Shown one piece after another: positions 51,812 to 62,400 of a stretch of DNA of 64,000 nucleotides; position 1 is the stretch's first letter; every line of letters begins with the position of its first letter. The notes under the pieces were generated by a model. It did not search any database. It was not told the origin of the DNA and saw nothing but the letters and a program-made list of their open reading frames with translations. The translations under genes and the position numbers were made by a program. Origin of the DNA: an uncultured Clostridia bacterium (GTDB taxonomy: Bacteria; Bacillota; Clostridia; Oscillospirales; Acutalibacteraceae); NCBI GenBank assembly GCA_945787805.1, contig CALZID010000003.1, positions 93,125 through 157,124 of the forward strand, written 5' to 3'.

Positions 51812-52720
51812 ATGAAAGTTTTGAGTAGCTTCCATTTTGGAATTCAACGAAAAATTATCGCCAATATGACAACAGAGAGTTGGGACAATATTCCCCACAT
51901 CGCTTTTAACTATGAACCCGATGTTACGGAATTTGTCGCATATTGCAAAGAATTAAATGCGTCAAGAGAAACTAAGGTTTCACTCAATACATATTTCTTA
52001 AAGCTTATTATTGAAGGCCTTAAAGCAGCACCTATTCTCAATTCTCATATTGAGTTTAATAAAAAGCTTGTTCGCGGTAAGGTTACAACATTTGAAAGCA
52101 TTGATATTTCAATGCCTGTGATTTTACCTAACGACGAAATGATGACAATCACTTTGCATGACCTTGAAAATAAATCGGTTGAGCAAATTCAAAGTGAAAT
52201 GGCAGATATGCGCCGTCGGGCAGAAAACTCAAATCTTGCAGAGGCAATGTTTGAAGTATCAATGGAAAATACAATTGAAGCCTTGAAAAAAGGTCAAATT
52301 TGCAAGGTATTAAACCGTCTTATCGGCTCAAAAACAGGTAAGCATAAAATTAAAACGCTCAAAGGCAAAGAAAAGAGAGAATACGAGAAAATTCCAAAGG
52401 AAGACAGAATTACAAAGGACGATATCCGTCAAGGCTCCGTAACGGTTTCGAATGTCGGCTCACTTTATCGTGGCCAGCGCGGAAATGTTACAATTCTTGA
52501 AGTTGTACCGCCGCAAGTATCAACCTATTGCCTTGCAGCCGTGCAAGACAGACCTCAGGTAGTTACAAACGAAGCAGGCGAAAAAGAAATTATTGTCAGA
52601 CAAGTTCTGCCAATCTGTATGGCAATCGACCACCGTGCCCTTGACTTCGGCCAGTCAGTACCGTTTATGAAGCGTATCGACGAAATCCTTGCAAATCCCG
52701 AAGAAGTTAAAAATTGGTAA
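51812..52720 (+). CDS. 2-oxoacid dehydrogenase E2-type acyltransferase domain protein
   Basis: A 302-residue protein consisting only of the catalytic domain of E2 acyltransferases; no lipoyl or peripheral-subunit-binding domain. Motifs: IPHIAFNYEPDVTEF near the start, TVSNVGSLYRG near 212, and MAIDHRALDFGQSVPFMKR near 270, which carries the catalytic His and Asp (DHRxxD; the usual Gly after Asp is Phe). No E1 or E3 genes adjoin it, so the acyl donor and substrate are unknown. A terminator follows directly. Confidence 0.85.
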   Translation: MKVLSSFHFGIQRKIIANMTTESWDNIPHIAFNYEPDVTEFVAYCKELNASRETKVSLNTYFLKLIIEGLKAAPILNSHIEFNKKLVRGKVTTFESIDISMPVILPNDEMMTITLHDLENKSVEQIQSEMADMRRRAENSNLAEAMFEVSMENTIEALKKGQICKVLNRLIGSKTGKHKIKTLKGKEKREYEKIPKEDRITKDDIRQGSVTVSNVGSLYRGQRGNVTILEVVPPQVSTYCLAAVQDRPQVVTNEAGEKEIIVRQVLPICMAIDHRALDFGQSVPFMKRIDEILANPEEVKNW

Positions 52721-52728
52721 AAATAAAC

Positions 52729-52762
52729 GAGAGAGTACAAAAAACTGTACTCTCTCATTTTT
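52729..52762. terminator. Bidirectional terminator
   Basis: GAGAGAGTAC-AAAAAACT-GTACTCTCTC with T-rich tracts. It serves the converging acyltransferase and decarboxylase genes. Confidence 0.85.
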
Positions 52763-54089
52763 ATTTGACAACTAAAATTTTATCAATTCCGTATTTTTTA
52801 AATAATGCAATATGGTTTTCTGTAATTCTTTCACCGCTGACTGCAATAGGAATAGCAGGGGGGCAGGAGACACTGGGACTGGCACAAATTCTGTTTAAGG
52901 CATTTTCTGTGTCGATTTCTTCATATTTACCGAAAATTGCGTCGCGAATTGAAATGGCCTTTTCAGCAACGCAAAATTCAATATTCTCTATTTCTTTTGT
53001 CTTTTGAATGTTTAGTTTTTCAAAAGCATTTTTAATTATTTGAAAGTCTGAATTCGCGTTTTGCGGTGAAAACATAAACACAATAAAATCATTGTCAGCA
53101 TATTCAAATTCAATGCCGTTACTTCTGAAATACTCTGCAAAATCAAAGTCGAAACCCCTGAAATCAACTGCAATTTTCAAAGGCTCATTTGATACAATGT
53201 CAAAACCTTTTTGATTGATTAAATACTGTAATCGGGCAACTTTTTCACTGCAATTTTTAATATCGTCTTTGATTTTTTCATCAATATATCTGTTGCATAA
53301 ATCAAGTGACTGCAAAATAAGATATGACGGGCTTGTAGACCCGAAAATTCCCATAGCATTAACTGCGTTTTTTGAAAAACCGTATTTATCGTCTTTTGCA
53401 ATGTGCAAGTATCCGCCCCCTGTGAGCACGGGCAGAGTTTTGTGCGCAGAGTCGCAACACATATCCGCACCGAGAGAGCTTGGGTGCAAATCATTTTTAT
53501 AAAATTTTAAATAGCTGCCGTGAGCATTGTCAACTAAAAGGGGGATATTAAACTTTCTGCAAACCCTTGAAAGACTTTTTATATCACTCATCACACCTAA
53601 ATAATCGGGACTTGTAATATATACCGCAAAGGGCTTCGTTTCAAAAGTATTCAGTTTGTTTTCAAGACTTTCGGCAGTTATAATACAAGAGCAAATACTG
53701 TCAGTATTTTGCGGACAGAGCCATTCAACATCAATATCGAGCTTTGCGCTTGCATAAAGAAATGCCTTGTGAGCGTTTCTTCCGGCGAGAATAAAAGGAC
53801 GACTGCTTTTATCGGCTTTTAAATATGCAAGATATAGCATTGCGTGAATGCTCTGTGTTGAGCCACCTGCAGAATAAACAGTCTTTGCAGTGTCAAAAAG
53901 GCGAGCGGCATTTTGCTCGCTTTCAAGTATTATCCCATTTGGTGCATAAAGCTCGTCAGCATCTTGAATTTCAGTAATATCAAAGGCCTCAAGGCCTAAA
54001 AAAGACACACCTTTATGACCCGGCATGTGAAGTCGGGCAGTATTACTTTTAATGTAATTCTGCACAAAGTCATAAATTGGTGTGTTCAT
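52761..54089 (-). CDS. Orn/Lys/Arg decarboxylase-family PLP enzyme
   Basis: A 442-residue fold-type I PLP enzyme; the start at 54089 follows GGATAATAAA. Motifs of the family: ARLHMPGHKGVSFLG near residue 18, AGGSTQSIHAML near 78, and the PLP lysine in CDSAHKTLPVLTGGGYLH near 222. It is the short form without the N-terminal wing domain, as in Gram-positive lysine/arginine decarboxylases. The substrate cannot be told from sequence alone. It begins 12 bp after the end of scfB and reads in the same direction. Confidence 0.88.
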   Translation of the reverse strand: MNTPIYDFVQNYIKSNTARLHMPGHKGVSFLGLEAFDITEIQDADELYAPNGIILESEQNAARLFDTAKTVYSAGGSTQSIHAMLYLAYLKADKSSRPFILAGRNAHKAFLYASAKLDIDVEWLCPQNTDSICSCIITAESLENKLNTFETKPFAVYITSPDYLGVMSDIKSLSRVCRKFNIPLLVDNAHGSYLKFYKNDLHPSSLGADMCCDSAHKTLPVLTGGGYLHIAKDDKYGFSKNAVNAMGIFGSTSPSYLILQSLDLCNRYIDEKIKDDIKNCSEKVARLQYLINQKGFDIVSNEPLKIAVDFRGFDFDFAEYFRSNGIEFEYADNDFIVFMFSPQNANSDFQIIKNAFEKLNIQKTKEIENIEFCVAEKAISIRDAIFGKYEEIDTENALNRICASPSVSCPPAIPIAVSGERITENHIALFKKYGIDKILVVK

Positions 54090-54100
54090 TTTATTATCCT

Positions 54101-55474
54101 TTATTTTCCTTCCGATTCGGCAACCTGAATCATCACCGCACATTCAATACGCTTTTTGAAAAGCTCGCACCCATATTCATAAATACCCGTGATTTTTCCC
54201 GATGCGTGATATGAGTTGGCGGCGCAACCGCCCGAGCAATAAAGCTTTGCCCAACAGTCATTACATTCGGGTCTTGCATAAGCGTTGCAAAGCTTGAATT
54301 CGTTTTGAATTTCTTTGTTTGTAACACCGTCCCAAATGTTGCCGAGCAAATATTTTGTATCCCCCACAAATTGATGGCAAGGGTAGAGGTCGCCGGTGGG
54401 GGTTACCGCCATATATTCGGTGCCCGAGCCACAACCCGAAATTCTCTTATAAATGCAAGGTCCGTGTGTTAAATCAAGCATATAGTGGTAGAATGTAAAT
54501 CCGTTACCCGCCTTTTTGCGCTTAATCATCTCTTTTGCGAGAATTTCGTATTGCTCAAAAAGTATCGGCAAATCGCTTTCGGTCAAAGCACTTGCATCGT
54601 CGGGCGAGCATACAACAGGCTCCATACTGAGTTCTGTAAAGCCTAAATCCGCCATGTGAAAAATATCGTTTGTGAAATCCGTATTGTTATGTGTGAATGT
54701 GCCGCGCATATAATAGTTTTTACCGCCGCGGCGCTTAACAAATTCTTGAAATTTCGGAACAATTCTGTCATAACTGCCACGGCCCATATAGTCAACTCTG
54801 AGTCTGTCGTGAATTTCTTTCCGTCCGTCAAGACTTAACACAACATTGCTCATTTCACGGTTTGAAAATTCAATAACATCGTCATCAATGAGCATTCCGT
54901 TTGTTGTGAGCGTGAAACGGAAGTTTTTGTCATAGATTTTCTCTTGGACACGGGCATAAGAAACAAGCTCTTTTACAACATCCCAGTTCATAAGGGGCTC
55001 ACCGCCGAAGAAGTCAACCTCGAGGTTTCGTCTTGTACCTGAATTCTCAATAAGAAAATCAAGTGCACGCTTGCCCACTTCAAAGCTCATCAATGCTCTT
55101 TCGCCGTGATATTTGCCCTGACTTGCAAAGCAGTATTCACAGTTGAGATTACAGGTGTGAGCAACATGAAGACAAAGCGCCTTAATAACGGTGTTTCTGT
55201 TTTTGAAATCAAAAGCCATATTCTCATAAGTGTCGGGGGTAAAGAGCTTTCCGGCCTCTTCAAGACTTTTAACAGCTTCGATACATTCTAAAACATCCTG
55301 CTCTGTAATGTTTTCGTTTTTATATGCAGAGATTATGTAATTGACAATCTGTTCGGGAGAATTGTCTTTATACATAGCAATAATGTCGAAAGCAACTTCG
55401 TCAACCACATGAACAGAGCCCGAGCAAGTGTCAAGCACAATGTTATATCCGTTTAATTTATATTGATGTACCAT
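54101..55474 (-). CDS. scfB: SCIFF peptide radical-SAM maturase
   Basis: A 457-residue radical S-adenosylmethionine enzyme that forms thioether cross-links between Cys side chains and alpha or gamma carbons in the SCIFF (ranthipeptide) precursor. The N-terminal ~90 residues are the peptide-recognition part. The [4Fe-4S] motif CNLNCEYC is near residue 107, VDFFGGEPLMNW near 153, and a SPASM domain with auxiliary cluster cysteines occupies the C-terminus (CGSGTEYMAVTPTGDLYPCH; CNDCWAKLYCSGGC). It is encoded directly downstream of scfA, separated by an attenuating hairpin. Confidence 0.95.
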   Translation of the reverse strand: MVHQYKLNGYNIVLDTCSGSVHVVDEVAFDIIAMYKDNSPEQIVNYIISAYKNENITEQDVLECIEAVKSLEEAGKLFTPDTYENMAFDFKNRNTVIKALCLHVAHTCNLNCEYCFASQGKYHGERALMSFEVGKRALDFLIENSGTRRNLEVDFFGGEPLMNWDVVKELVSYARVQEKIYDKNFRFTLTTNGMLIDDDVIEFSNREMSNVVLSLDGRKEIHDRLRVDYMGRGSYDRIVPKFQEFVKRRGGKNYYMRGTFTHNNTDFTNDIFHMADLGFTELSMEPVVCSPDDASALTESDLPILFEQYEILAKEMIKRKKAGNGFTFYHYMLDLTHGPCIYKRISGCGSGTEYMAVTPTGDLYPCHQFVGDTKYLLGNIWDGVTNKEIQNEFKLCNAYARPECNDCWAKLYCSGGCAANSYHASGKITGIYEYGCELFKKRIECAVMIQVAESEGK

Positions 55475-55491
55475 AAGTTATCCTTCTCAAC

Positions 55492-55523
55492 AAAAAACAG
55501 GTAATACAAACGCATTACCTGCT
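55492..55523 (-). terminator. Attenuator-like hairpin between scfA and scfB
   Basis: On the minus strand CAGGTAAT-GCGTTTGT-ATTACCTG followed by TTTTTT. Partial termination would give much more precursor peptide than enzyme. Confidence 0.8.
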
Positions 55524-55544
55524 TTCAGCAATTGTTTATAAATT

Positions 55545-55694
55545 TTATTTGCTTTCAACATTTTCGCACTGCTGATTAGCAACACCGCAAGATGTTTTGC
55601 AAGCTGACTGGCAAGATGTCTGGCATTCACCGCAACCGCCCTTAACTGCGCTTTCTTTAAGGTCTCTTGTTTCGATTGTCTTAATTCTTTCCAT
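55545..55694 (-). CDS. scfA: SCIFF ranthipeptide precursor (six cysteines in forty-five)
   Basis: A 49-residue peptide after TAGGAGATATTCAA. It begins MERIKTIETRDLKES, followed by a core with six cysteines in the SCIFF spacing (GGCGECQTSCQSACKTSC, then GVANQQC). The peptide is modified by the adjacent radical-SAM enzyme; its role in Clostridia is unclear, with quorum sensing proposed. A consensus promoter lies upstream. Confidence 0.95.
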   Translation of the reverse strand: MERIKTIETRDLKESAVKGGCGECQTSCQSACKTSCGVANQQCENVESK

Positions 55695-55737
55695 TTGAAT
55701 ATCTCCTAACTGAATTATTTCAAATATTTACAAGGAA

Positions 55738-55766
55738 AGTATATCACAAGCCGCAAATACTGTCAA
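55738..55766 (-). promoter_or_regulatory. Promoter of scfA-scfB
   Basis: On the minus strand TTGACA (55766-55761), 17 bp, TATACT (55743-55738). Confidence 0.82.
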
Positions 55767-55911
55767 GATTTATTTCGCCGAGAAATAAGGCAAAAACTTC
55801 TTGAATTTTTATAAAAAATACTATGAATTTTCAAACTTTTGTGATATGATACAATTTGTATAGCTATGTTTAGAAAAAACCTTTTAAATATTGAAGGGAT
55901 ATGAATAAAAG

Positions 55912-57372
55912 ATGTCAAAAAAATGTGATGTGCTGATAGTGGGCTGCGGTGTTGCAGGGCTTAATACAGCGCTTTCATTACCCGAAAATTTGAATATAAC
56001 AATCCTTGCCAAAAAGAGCAGTACAGACTCAAATTCGTCTTTGGCACAGGGTGGCGTTGCGGCAGTCCTTGACTTAGAAAATGACAGTTATGAGCTTCAT
56101 ATCAATGATACGATGATTGCAGGTCAGCAGGCTAACGATATTGACGCGGTTACAACACTTGTTCACGAAGGTCCTCAGGAAGTCCGCAAAATAATTGAAT
56201 ACGGCGTTGAGTTCGATAAGCGCCCCAACGGAGAGCTTAATATGACTCTTGAAGGCGGGCATTGCAGACGGAGAATTGTTCACCATAAAGATACAACGGG
56301 CGCAGAAATGGTGCGTGCAATGGTAAAAGAAGCAAAAACCAGAAGTAATATTACCATTGTTGAAAATACTCCCGTTTTCAAGCTGACAAGAGTCAAGAGC
56401 GGTATCTGCGCTCACATTTTAACCGATGACGGACAAGATGAAATCTTTGCATCATATTGTGTTCTTGCCACAGGCGGTATCGGTCGGGTTTATAAATATA
56501 CAACTAATCCCAAGGTTGCAACGGGTGACGGAATTCGTCTCGCATTTGAACTGGGTGCTCGAATTAAAAATTTAAGTTATGTGCAGTTTCACCCCACAGC
56601 ATTTAATTCAGACGACAATGAGCAATTTCTTATAAGCGAGGCAGTCCGCGGTGAAGGAGCATATCTTCTCAACTGCAACAAAGAAAGATTTATGCACCGC
56701 TATGACGAAAGGCTTGAATTAGCGCCTCGTGATGTTGTTTCAAAGTCAATTATTATTGAGTCACGAAAAACAGGTAGCAATAATTTTTATCTTGATATAA
56801 CTCACCGTGAAAAAGAATATCTTTTAAACCGTTTTCCCGGGATTTATCAAGGCTGTTTAAAATACAATGTTGATATTACAAAAGATTTAATTCCCATATT
56901 CCCTTGTCAGCACTACTTAATGGGTGGAATTGAAGTGGATTTGAATTCACGGACAACAGTTTCAAGACTGTATGCGGTGGGTGAATGTTCAAACACGGGC
57001 GTTCACGGTAAAAACAGACTTGCAAGTAATTCTCTGCTTGAAGCACTTGTATTCGGCAAGCGCTGTGCAGACGATATTGCCCGTTGTGTTGAAATGAAAT
57101 ACCCCGAAGTGCAGATTACCGAAATCGAAAAAGAAGACCTTGACGGTGCTCCGCTTTTAAAGGGTGTACGCACAGAAATTCGTAATATTATGCAGCGCTC
57201 ATATTTTGTAATGCCCGCAAATGAAGATGCAGTCAGAAACGGATATAAACGGGTTCGTGAAATCTTAACAAGACTTAAAAACGGCAAGTTTAAAATTACC
57301 CCCGACTATTGCGAAGCATTAAGCCTTGCAACAGTGGCTTATATAATTCTCAAGGAGGTCAATGACCAATGA
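55912..57372 (+). CDS. nadB: L-aspartate oxidase
   Basis: A 486-residue flavoenzyme that oxidises L-aspartate to iminoaspartate, the first step of NAD synthesis. FAD-binding motif VLIVGCGVAGLNTALSLP at the N-terminus, the SLAQGGVAAVL block near 44, HHKDTTGAEMVRAM near 125 and the His/Arg catalytic region (GRVYKY; GAYLLNCNKERF). It is shorter than E. coli NadB (540). Its ORF overlaps nadC by 4 bp. A quinolinate synthase gene (nadA), normally part of this operon, is not in the window. Confidence 0.95.
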   Translation: MSKKCDVLIVGCGVAGLNTALSLPENLNITILAKKSSTDSNSSLAQGGVAAVLDLENDSYELHINDTMIAGQQANDIDAVTTLVHEGPQEVRKIIEYGVEFDKRPNGELNMTLEGGHCRRRIVHHKDTTGAEMVRAMVKEAKTRSNITIVENTPVFKLTRVKSGICAHILTDDGQDEIFASYCVLATGGIGRVYKYTTNPKVATGDGIRLAFELGARIKNLSYVQFHPTAFNSDDNEQFLISEAVRGEGAYLLNCNKERFMHRYDERLELAPRDVVSKSIIIESRKTGSNNFYLDITHREKEYLLNRFPGIYQGCLKYNVDITKDLIPIFPCQHYLMGGIEVDLNSRTTVSRLYAVGECSNTGVHGKNRLASNSLLEALVFGKRCADDIARCVEMKYPEVQITEIEKEDLDGAPLLKGVRTEIRNIMQRSYFVMPANEDAVRNGYKRVREILTRLKNGKFKITPDYCEALSLATVAYIILKEVNDQ

Positions 57373-58205
57373 AGTTGAATCAGTTTTATGTTGATAATCT
57401 CATAAAAGAAGCAATCGGCGAAGATATAAACTATATTGATGTTTCAGCGGATTACTTAATCCCCGACACACAGCGAAACGACTCATATTTTGTAGCCAAA
57501 GCAGACGGTATTCTTTGCGGATTAGATATTGCAATGCGAGTTTTCACTTTGCTTGACGATACTTTTACTTACACTGCCCATAAAAATGACGGTGACAGTG
57601 TAAAAGCAGGTGATTTAATAGTTGAATTTAACGGTAAAACCGCTTGCCTTTTAAAAGGGGAACGGACTGCCCTTAATATCATTCAACATATGTCAGGTAT
57701 TGCAACTGCAACAAATAAAGCGGTTAAGCTTTGCGAAGGCACAAAAGCGTCGGTTACCGATACCCGAAAAACATTACCGGGACTTCGTGCATTACAGAAA
57801 TATGCGGTAGTTTGCGGTGGAGGTAAAAACCATAGATACAATCTCTCCGACGGAGCAATGCTTAAAGATAACCACATTGACGCAGGCGGGGGAATTACAA
57901 ATGCAGTTGCAATTCTTCGCTCAAAATTAGGCCACATGGTAAAAATCGAAGTTGAAACGAGAAACTTTGACGAAGTTAAAGAAGCGGTTTCGGCGAGTGC
58001 GGATATTATTATGCTTGACAATATGACAAACGAGCAAATGACAGAATGTGTGAAATACATTGACGGCAGAGCAAAGACAGAAGCGTCGGGCAATATTACA
58101 CTTGACAATATCGCAGAAGTTGCAAAAACAGGTGTTGATATTATTTCTCTCGGTGCTCTCACTCACTCGGTAAAAGCCTTCGATATCTCAATGAAAATGA
58201 AATAA
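57369..58205 (+). CDS. nadC: Nicotinate-nucleotide diphosphorylase (quinolinate PRTase)
   Basis: A 278-residue enzyme converting quinolinate and PRPP to nicotinate mononucleotide. Family motifs: GERTALNIIQHMSGIAT near 98, VTDTRKTLPGLRALQKYAV near 128, GGGKNHRYNLSDG near 150 and KDNHI just after; IEVETRNFDE near 193. It overlaps nadB (ATGA) and is one base from folC, so the three genes are one operon. Confidence 0.95.
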   Translation: MKLNQFYVDNLIKEAIGEDINYIDVSADYLIPDTQRNDSYFVAKADGILCGLDIAMRVFTLLDDTFTYTAHKNDGDSVKAGDLIVEFNGKTACLLKGERTALNIIQHMSGIATATNKAVKLCEGTKASVTDTRKTLPGLRALQKYAVVCGGGKNHRYNLSDGAMLKDNHIDAGGGITNAVAILRSKLGHMVKIEVETRNFDEVKEAVSASADIIMLDNMTNEQMTECVKYIDGRAKTEASGNITLDNIAEVAKTGVDIISLGALTHSVKAFDISMKMK

Positions 58206-58206
58206 T

Positions 58207-59454
58207 ATGAATTATATTGACTCAGTAGATTATATCCATTCACTTTTAGCATTCGGCATAAAACCGGGGTTAGAGCGAATTTCAATGCTTTTAGACTTGC
58301 TTAATAATCCGCAAGATAAACTGAAATTTATCCATATTGCAGGCACAAACGGAAAAGGCTCAACTTCCACCTATATTTCCAATATGCTCATAGCGGACGG
58401 TTACAAAACAGGGCTTTTCACTTCACCCTATGTTATTGATTTTTGCGAAAGAATTCAAATAAACGGTGAAAATATTGATAAAAATATATTTGCCGAAGCG
58501 GTGAGTGAAGTCCGTGAAAAAATAGAAGAATTAAATAAAAAAGACATTGTTATCACAGAGTTTGAAGCCATAACGGTTTCGGCGTTTTTATGCTTTTTAA
58601 AGGCAAAATGTGAATATGTTGTCCTTGAAGTGGGGCTCGGCGGCCGCTTTGACGCAACAAATGTGATTAAAAATCCCGAAGCAGCGGTAATCACTTCAAT
58701 TTCATTGGACCACATTAACATTTTAGGCGACACAGTCGAAAAAATTGCCTTTGAAAAATGCGGAATAATCAAAGAAAATGCAAAAGTTATAACTTCCTGT
58801 AACCAACAAGACGACGCTTTGAAGGTAATTGAAAAAACATGTGAAGAAAAATCCTGTGAGTTGACTCTGACAAATCCAAAACTTGCCAAAATCGTCCGTG
58901 ACAATATTTTCGGCACAGAATTTGTTTATGACAAAAATACATATAAAACAAAACTTACGGGTAATCATCAAATTGAAAATGCAGTCAATGCAATCGAATG
59001 TGCGAATGTATTGGGGTTATCCCCAAAGGCAATGGTAAAGGGTATTGAAAACACCAAAATGATTGCAAGAATGGAAATAATCGGTGAAAATCCCCTTATT
59101 ATCCGTGACGGCGGTCATAACGAAGGCTGCGCAAATGCTCTGTATGATTTTCTCACAAAATACAATGTGAAAAATATCAATATGTTAATCGGTCTGATGG
59201 CTGACAAAGATGTGGAAGGCTATGTAAAAAAGCTTGCGCCCCTTTGTAAATCGGTTTTAACCGTAACACCCGGCAATTCGAGAGCATTGGACGGCGAAGC
59301 TTTAAGAGAAATCGCAGAAAAATACTGTGAAAACACAAAATTCATACACAATCCCAAAGAGGGATATAAATATATTCTTTCAAACACCGAAGAAGATGAA
59401 ACAATACTTGTGTGCGGGTCGTTTTATATGATGAGTGACATTTTCGGTGAATGA
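58207..59454 (+). CDS. folC: Folylpolyglutamate synthase/dihydrofolate synthase
   Basis: A 415-residue Mur-ligase-like enzyme adding glutamate to folates. P-loop HIAGTNGKGSTSTYISNML near residue 45, FTSPYVIDFCERIQING near 75, EVGLGGRFDATNVI near 143, SISLDHINILGDT near 165 and a C-terminal domain with IRDGGHNEGCA near 300. It begins one base after nadC. The pairing with NAD genes is local and not functionally obvious. Confidence 0.93.
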   Translation: MNYIDSVDYIHSLLAFGIKPGLERISMLLDLLNNPQDKLKFIHIAGTNGKGSTSTYISNMLIADGYKTGLFTSPYVIDFCERIQINGENIDKNIFAEAVSEVREKIEELNKKDIVITEFEAITVSAFLCFLKAKCEYVVLEVGLGGRFDATNVIKNPEAAVITSISLDHINILGDTVEKIAFEKCGIIKENAKVITSCNQQDDALKVIEKTCEEKSCELTLTNPKLAKIVRDNIFGTEFVYDKNTYKTKLTGNHQIENAVNAIECANVLGLSPKAMVKGIENTKMIARMEIIGENPLIIRDGGHNEGCANALYDFLTKYNVKNINMLIGLMADKDVEGYVKKLAPLCKSVLTVTPGNSRALDGEALREIAEKYCENTKFIHNPKEGYKYILSNTEEDETILVCGSFYMMSDIFGE

Positions 59455-59471
59455 AAAGGGGGCAAAATTCT

Positions 59472-62400
59472 ATGTATAAAGATTTTATCGAAGACAGAAT
59501 AAATGTCTTTCTTGAAGAATTTGAGAAACTGATTATTAAAGAGAATATCCCCATAACAGATTTTCTCTATAAAGAGTGCGATTATAAACTCGATAACACT
59601 CTTCCCGAAATTGACGGCGAGTTCACTCTTTTTACGCCTTATATTAACCGTTGGGGCGGTAAAAAAGATAAACACGCATGGTTTTATAACGAAATAGAAG
59701 TTCCGTCACATTGGGACGGTGAAATTCAGCTTGCAGTGGCTTCCGATGCCCGTCTCGGCTGGTGCGATATCAATCCCCAGTTTATCGCCTATGTTGACGG
59801 TAAACTTCAACAGGGCATTGACAAAAATCACCGTGAAGTGTTTTTAGCAAAGGGCACTCATAAAGTTTATCTCTATGCTTATTCAGGCAGTGTGCATGAC
59901 GAATATGTTGACTTTGTTACAAATCTTCAACTTATAGATGCAAAGACAAAACAACTCTATTACGATATAAAAGTGCCTTTTGAAATATTGTTTTTTGAAG
60001 ACGAAAATTCAAGAAATTACTTTGAAATTAAAAAACATCTTAATAATGCTCTCAATTTTATTGATATGAGAAGTCCTTATTCCGATGAATACTACGCATC
60101 TCTCGACAAGGCAATTGACTATCTTAAAACAGAGTTTTACGGAAAATACTGTCATAAAGGCGATGTTTTTGCCTTCTGTATAGGTCACACTCATATTGAT
60201 GTTGCTTGGGAATGGACTCTTGCTCAAACAAGAGAAAAGATTTTGCGCTCATTCTCAACAGTGCTGACGCTTATGAAGAAATACCCCGAATATAAGTTTA
60301 TGTCAAGCCAACCGCAGCTTTATAAATATCTCAAAACGGACGCTCCCGAGCTTTATGAAGAAGTTAAAGAAATGGTAAAACAGGGCAGATGGGAGGTTGA
60401 AGGCGGAATGTGGGTTGAAGCCGACTGTAACCTTTGCAGCGGTGAAAGTCTTGTCCGTCAGTTCATTTACGGTAAACGCTTTATGAAAGACGAATTCGGT
60501 GTTGACAGTAAAATTTTGTGGCTCCCCGATGTTTTCGGCTATTCAGCGGCACTTCCGCAGATTTTAGAGAAATGCGGAATTGATAAATTTGTAACATCAA
60601 AAATCGGTTGGAACGAAATGAACAAAATGCCTTATGACACATTCATTTGGCACGGTATTGACAATACACCTGTGTTCACTCACTTTATGACCGCACAAGA
60701 TAAAGTAAAGGGTGTAGAACCTGCAACAAATGTTACATATAACGGAAAACTCAATGCGAGCCAGCTTCGAGGTGCTTATGACCGATATCAGCAAAAAGAC
60801 CTTTATGACAATGTTCTTATGACCTTCGGTTTCGGTGACGGCGGTGGCGGACCTTACGCAAAGGATTTAGAGTATTTCCGCAGATTAGAAAAAGGTATCC
60901 CGGGAACGAGCACACCGATTATGGCATTCTCGGGCGAATTCTTTGACGATATTAAATCAAAGACAGAGAATAACCCGAAAATCCCACATTGGAGCGGTGA
61001 ACTTTATCTCGAATTCCACCGTGGTACATATACATCACAGGCAAGGAATAAGAGATATAACCGAAAGAGTGAATTTATGTTCCAAAGAGCAGAAACTCTT
61101 TCTCTTATTGACGAGCATTTAAACGGATATAAATACCGTAAAGAAGATATGATGAATGCTTGGGAAACAATTCTTCTCAATCAATTCCACGATATTATTC
61201 CGGGCTCGTCAATCAATGAAGTTTATGTTGACTCTGTTGCACAGTATGAAGAAATCGGTGCAGTCGGTAATGAAATCATAGACGATACAACAAATGAAAT
61301 TGCAGAAAATGTAGAAGCAACCGACGGTTATGTTGTGTTCAATCCCCATTCATTCCAAAACAGCGGTGCCGTTGAAATCGACGGTAAATACTACTTCGCA
61401 GAAAACATTCCCGCAAAGGGATATAAGGTAATCAACCCCATAACAGAAAAATCAAAAATTACTGTTACAAAAAATTCAATTGAAAATGATTTCTTCCGTT
61501 TGATTCTTGACGAAAAAGGCACATTCACAAGCATTTTTGACAAGAGAAACAACCGTGAGGTTCTCAAAAACGGTCAGCGTGGTAATGTTATCACCGCTTA
61601 TGAAGATTACCCGAGAGAATATGATAACTGGGAAATGAGCAGTTATTATACAGAAAAGCATTGGGAAGCAGACAAGGTAGAAAGCGTTGAAATTCTCAAC
61701 GAAGGCGAGCGTGCAGGTCTTAAAATTACAAAGTCATTTAAGAATAGCATAATCGTTCAGAGCATCTATCTTTATAACAACATTGACAAGATTGATTTTG
61801 AAACTTATATGGATTGGAAAGAATCACATATTATTCTCAAAACCGCATTCCCCGTTGATGTGAATTCCAACAAAGCAACCTATGACATTCAGTTCGGCTC
61901 GGTTGAAAGACCGACTCACAAAAATACAAGCTGGGATGCAGCAAAATTTGAAGTCTGCGCCCATAAATACTGCGATTTGTCAGAATACGGATACGGTGTA
62001 TCACTTCTCAATGACTGTAAATACGGTCACGCTGTTCACGACGGTGTAATGAGTCTTACTATGGTTAAGTGCGGCACATTCCCCGACCCCGAGGCAGATA
62101 AATGCGAACATTATTTCACATATTCTCTTTTCCCACACGCAGGGGATTTCCGTGAAGCAGGCACAATAAAGAAAGCCTACGACCTTAATGTTCCGATGCT
62201 TTGCAAAAAAGCAGGGGAGAATAAGGGCACACTTTCAAATGAGTTTTCGCTCTTTACAGTTGATTGCGATAATGTAATCTTTGAAACTGCAAAGAAAGCA
62301 GAAACAGAAGATACAATCGTGCTTCGCGGCTGTGAATATTTCAACAAGCGTACAACTGCAAATGTGAAATTCGGCTTTGATGTAAAAAAAGCATACCTTT

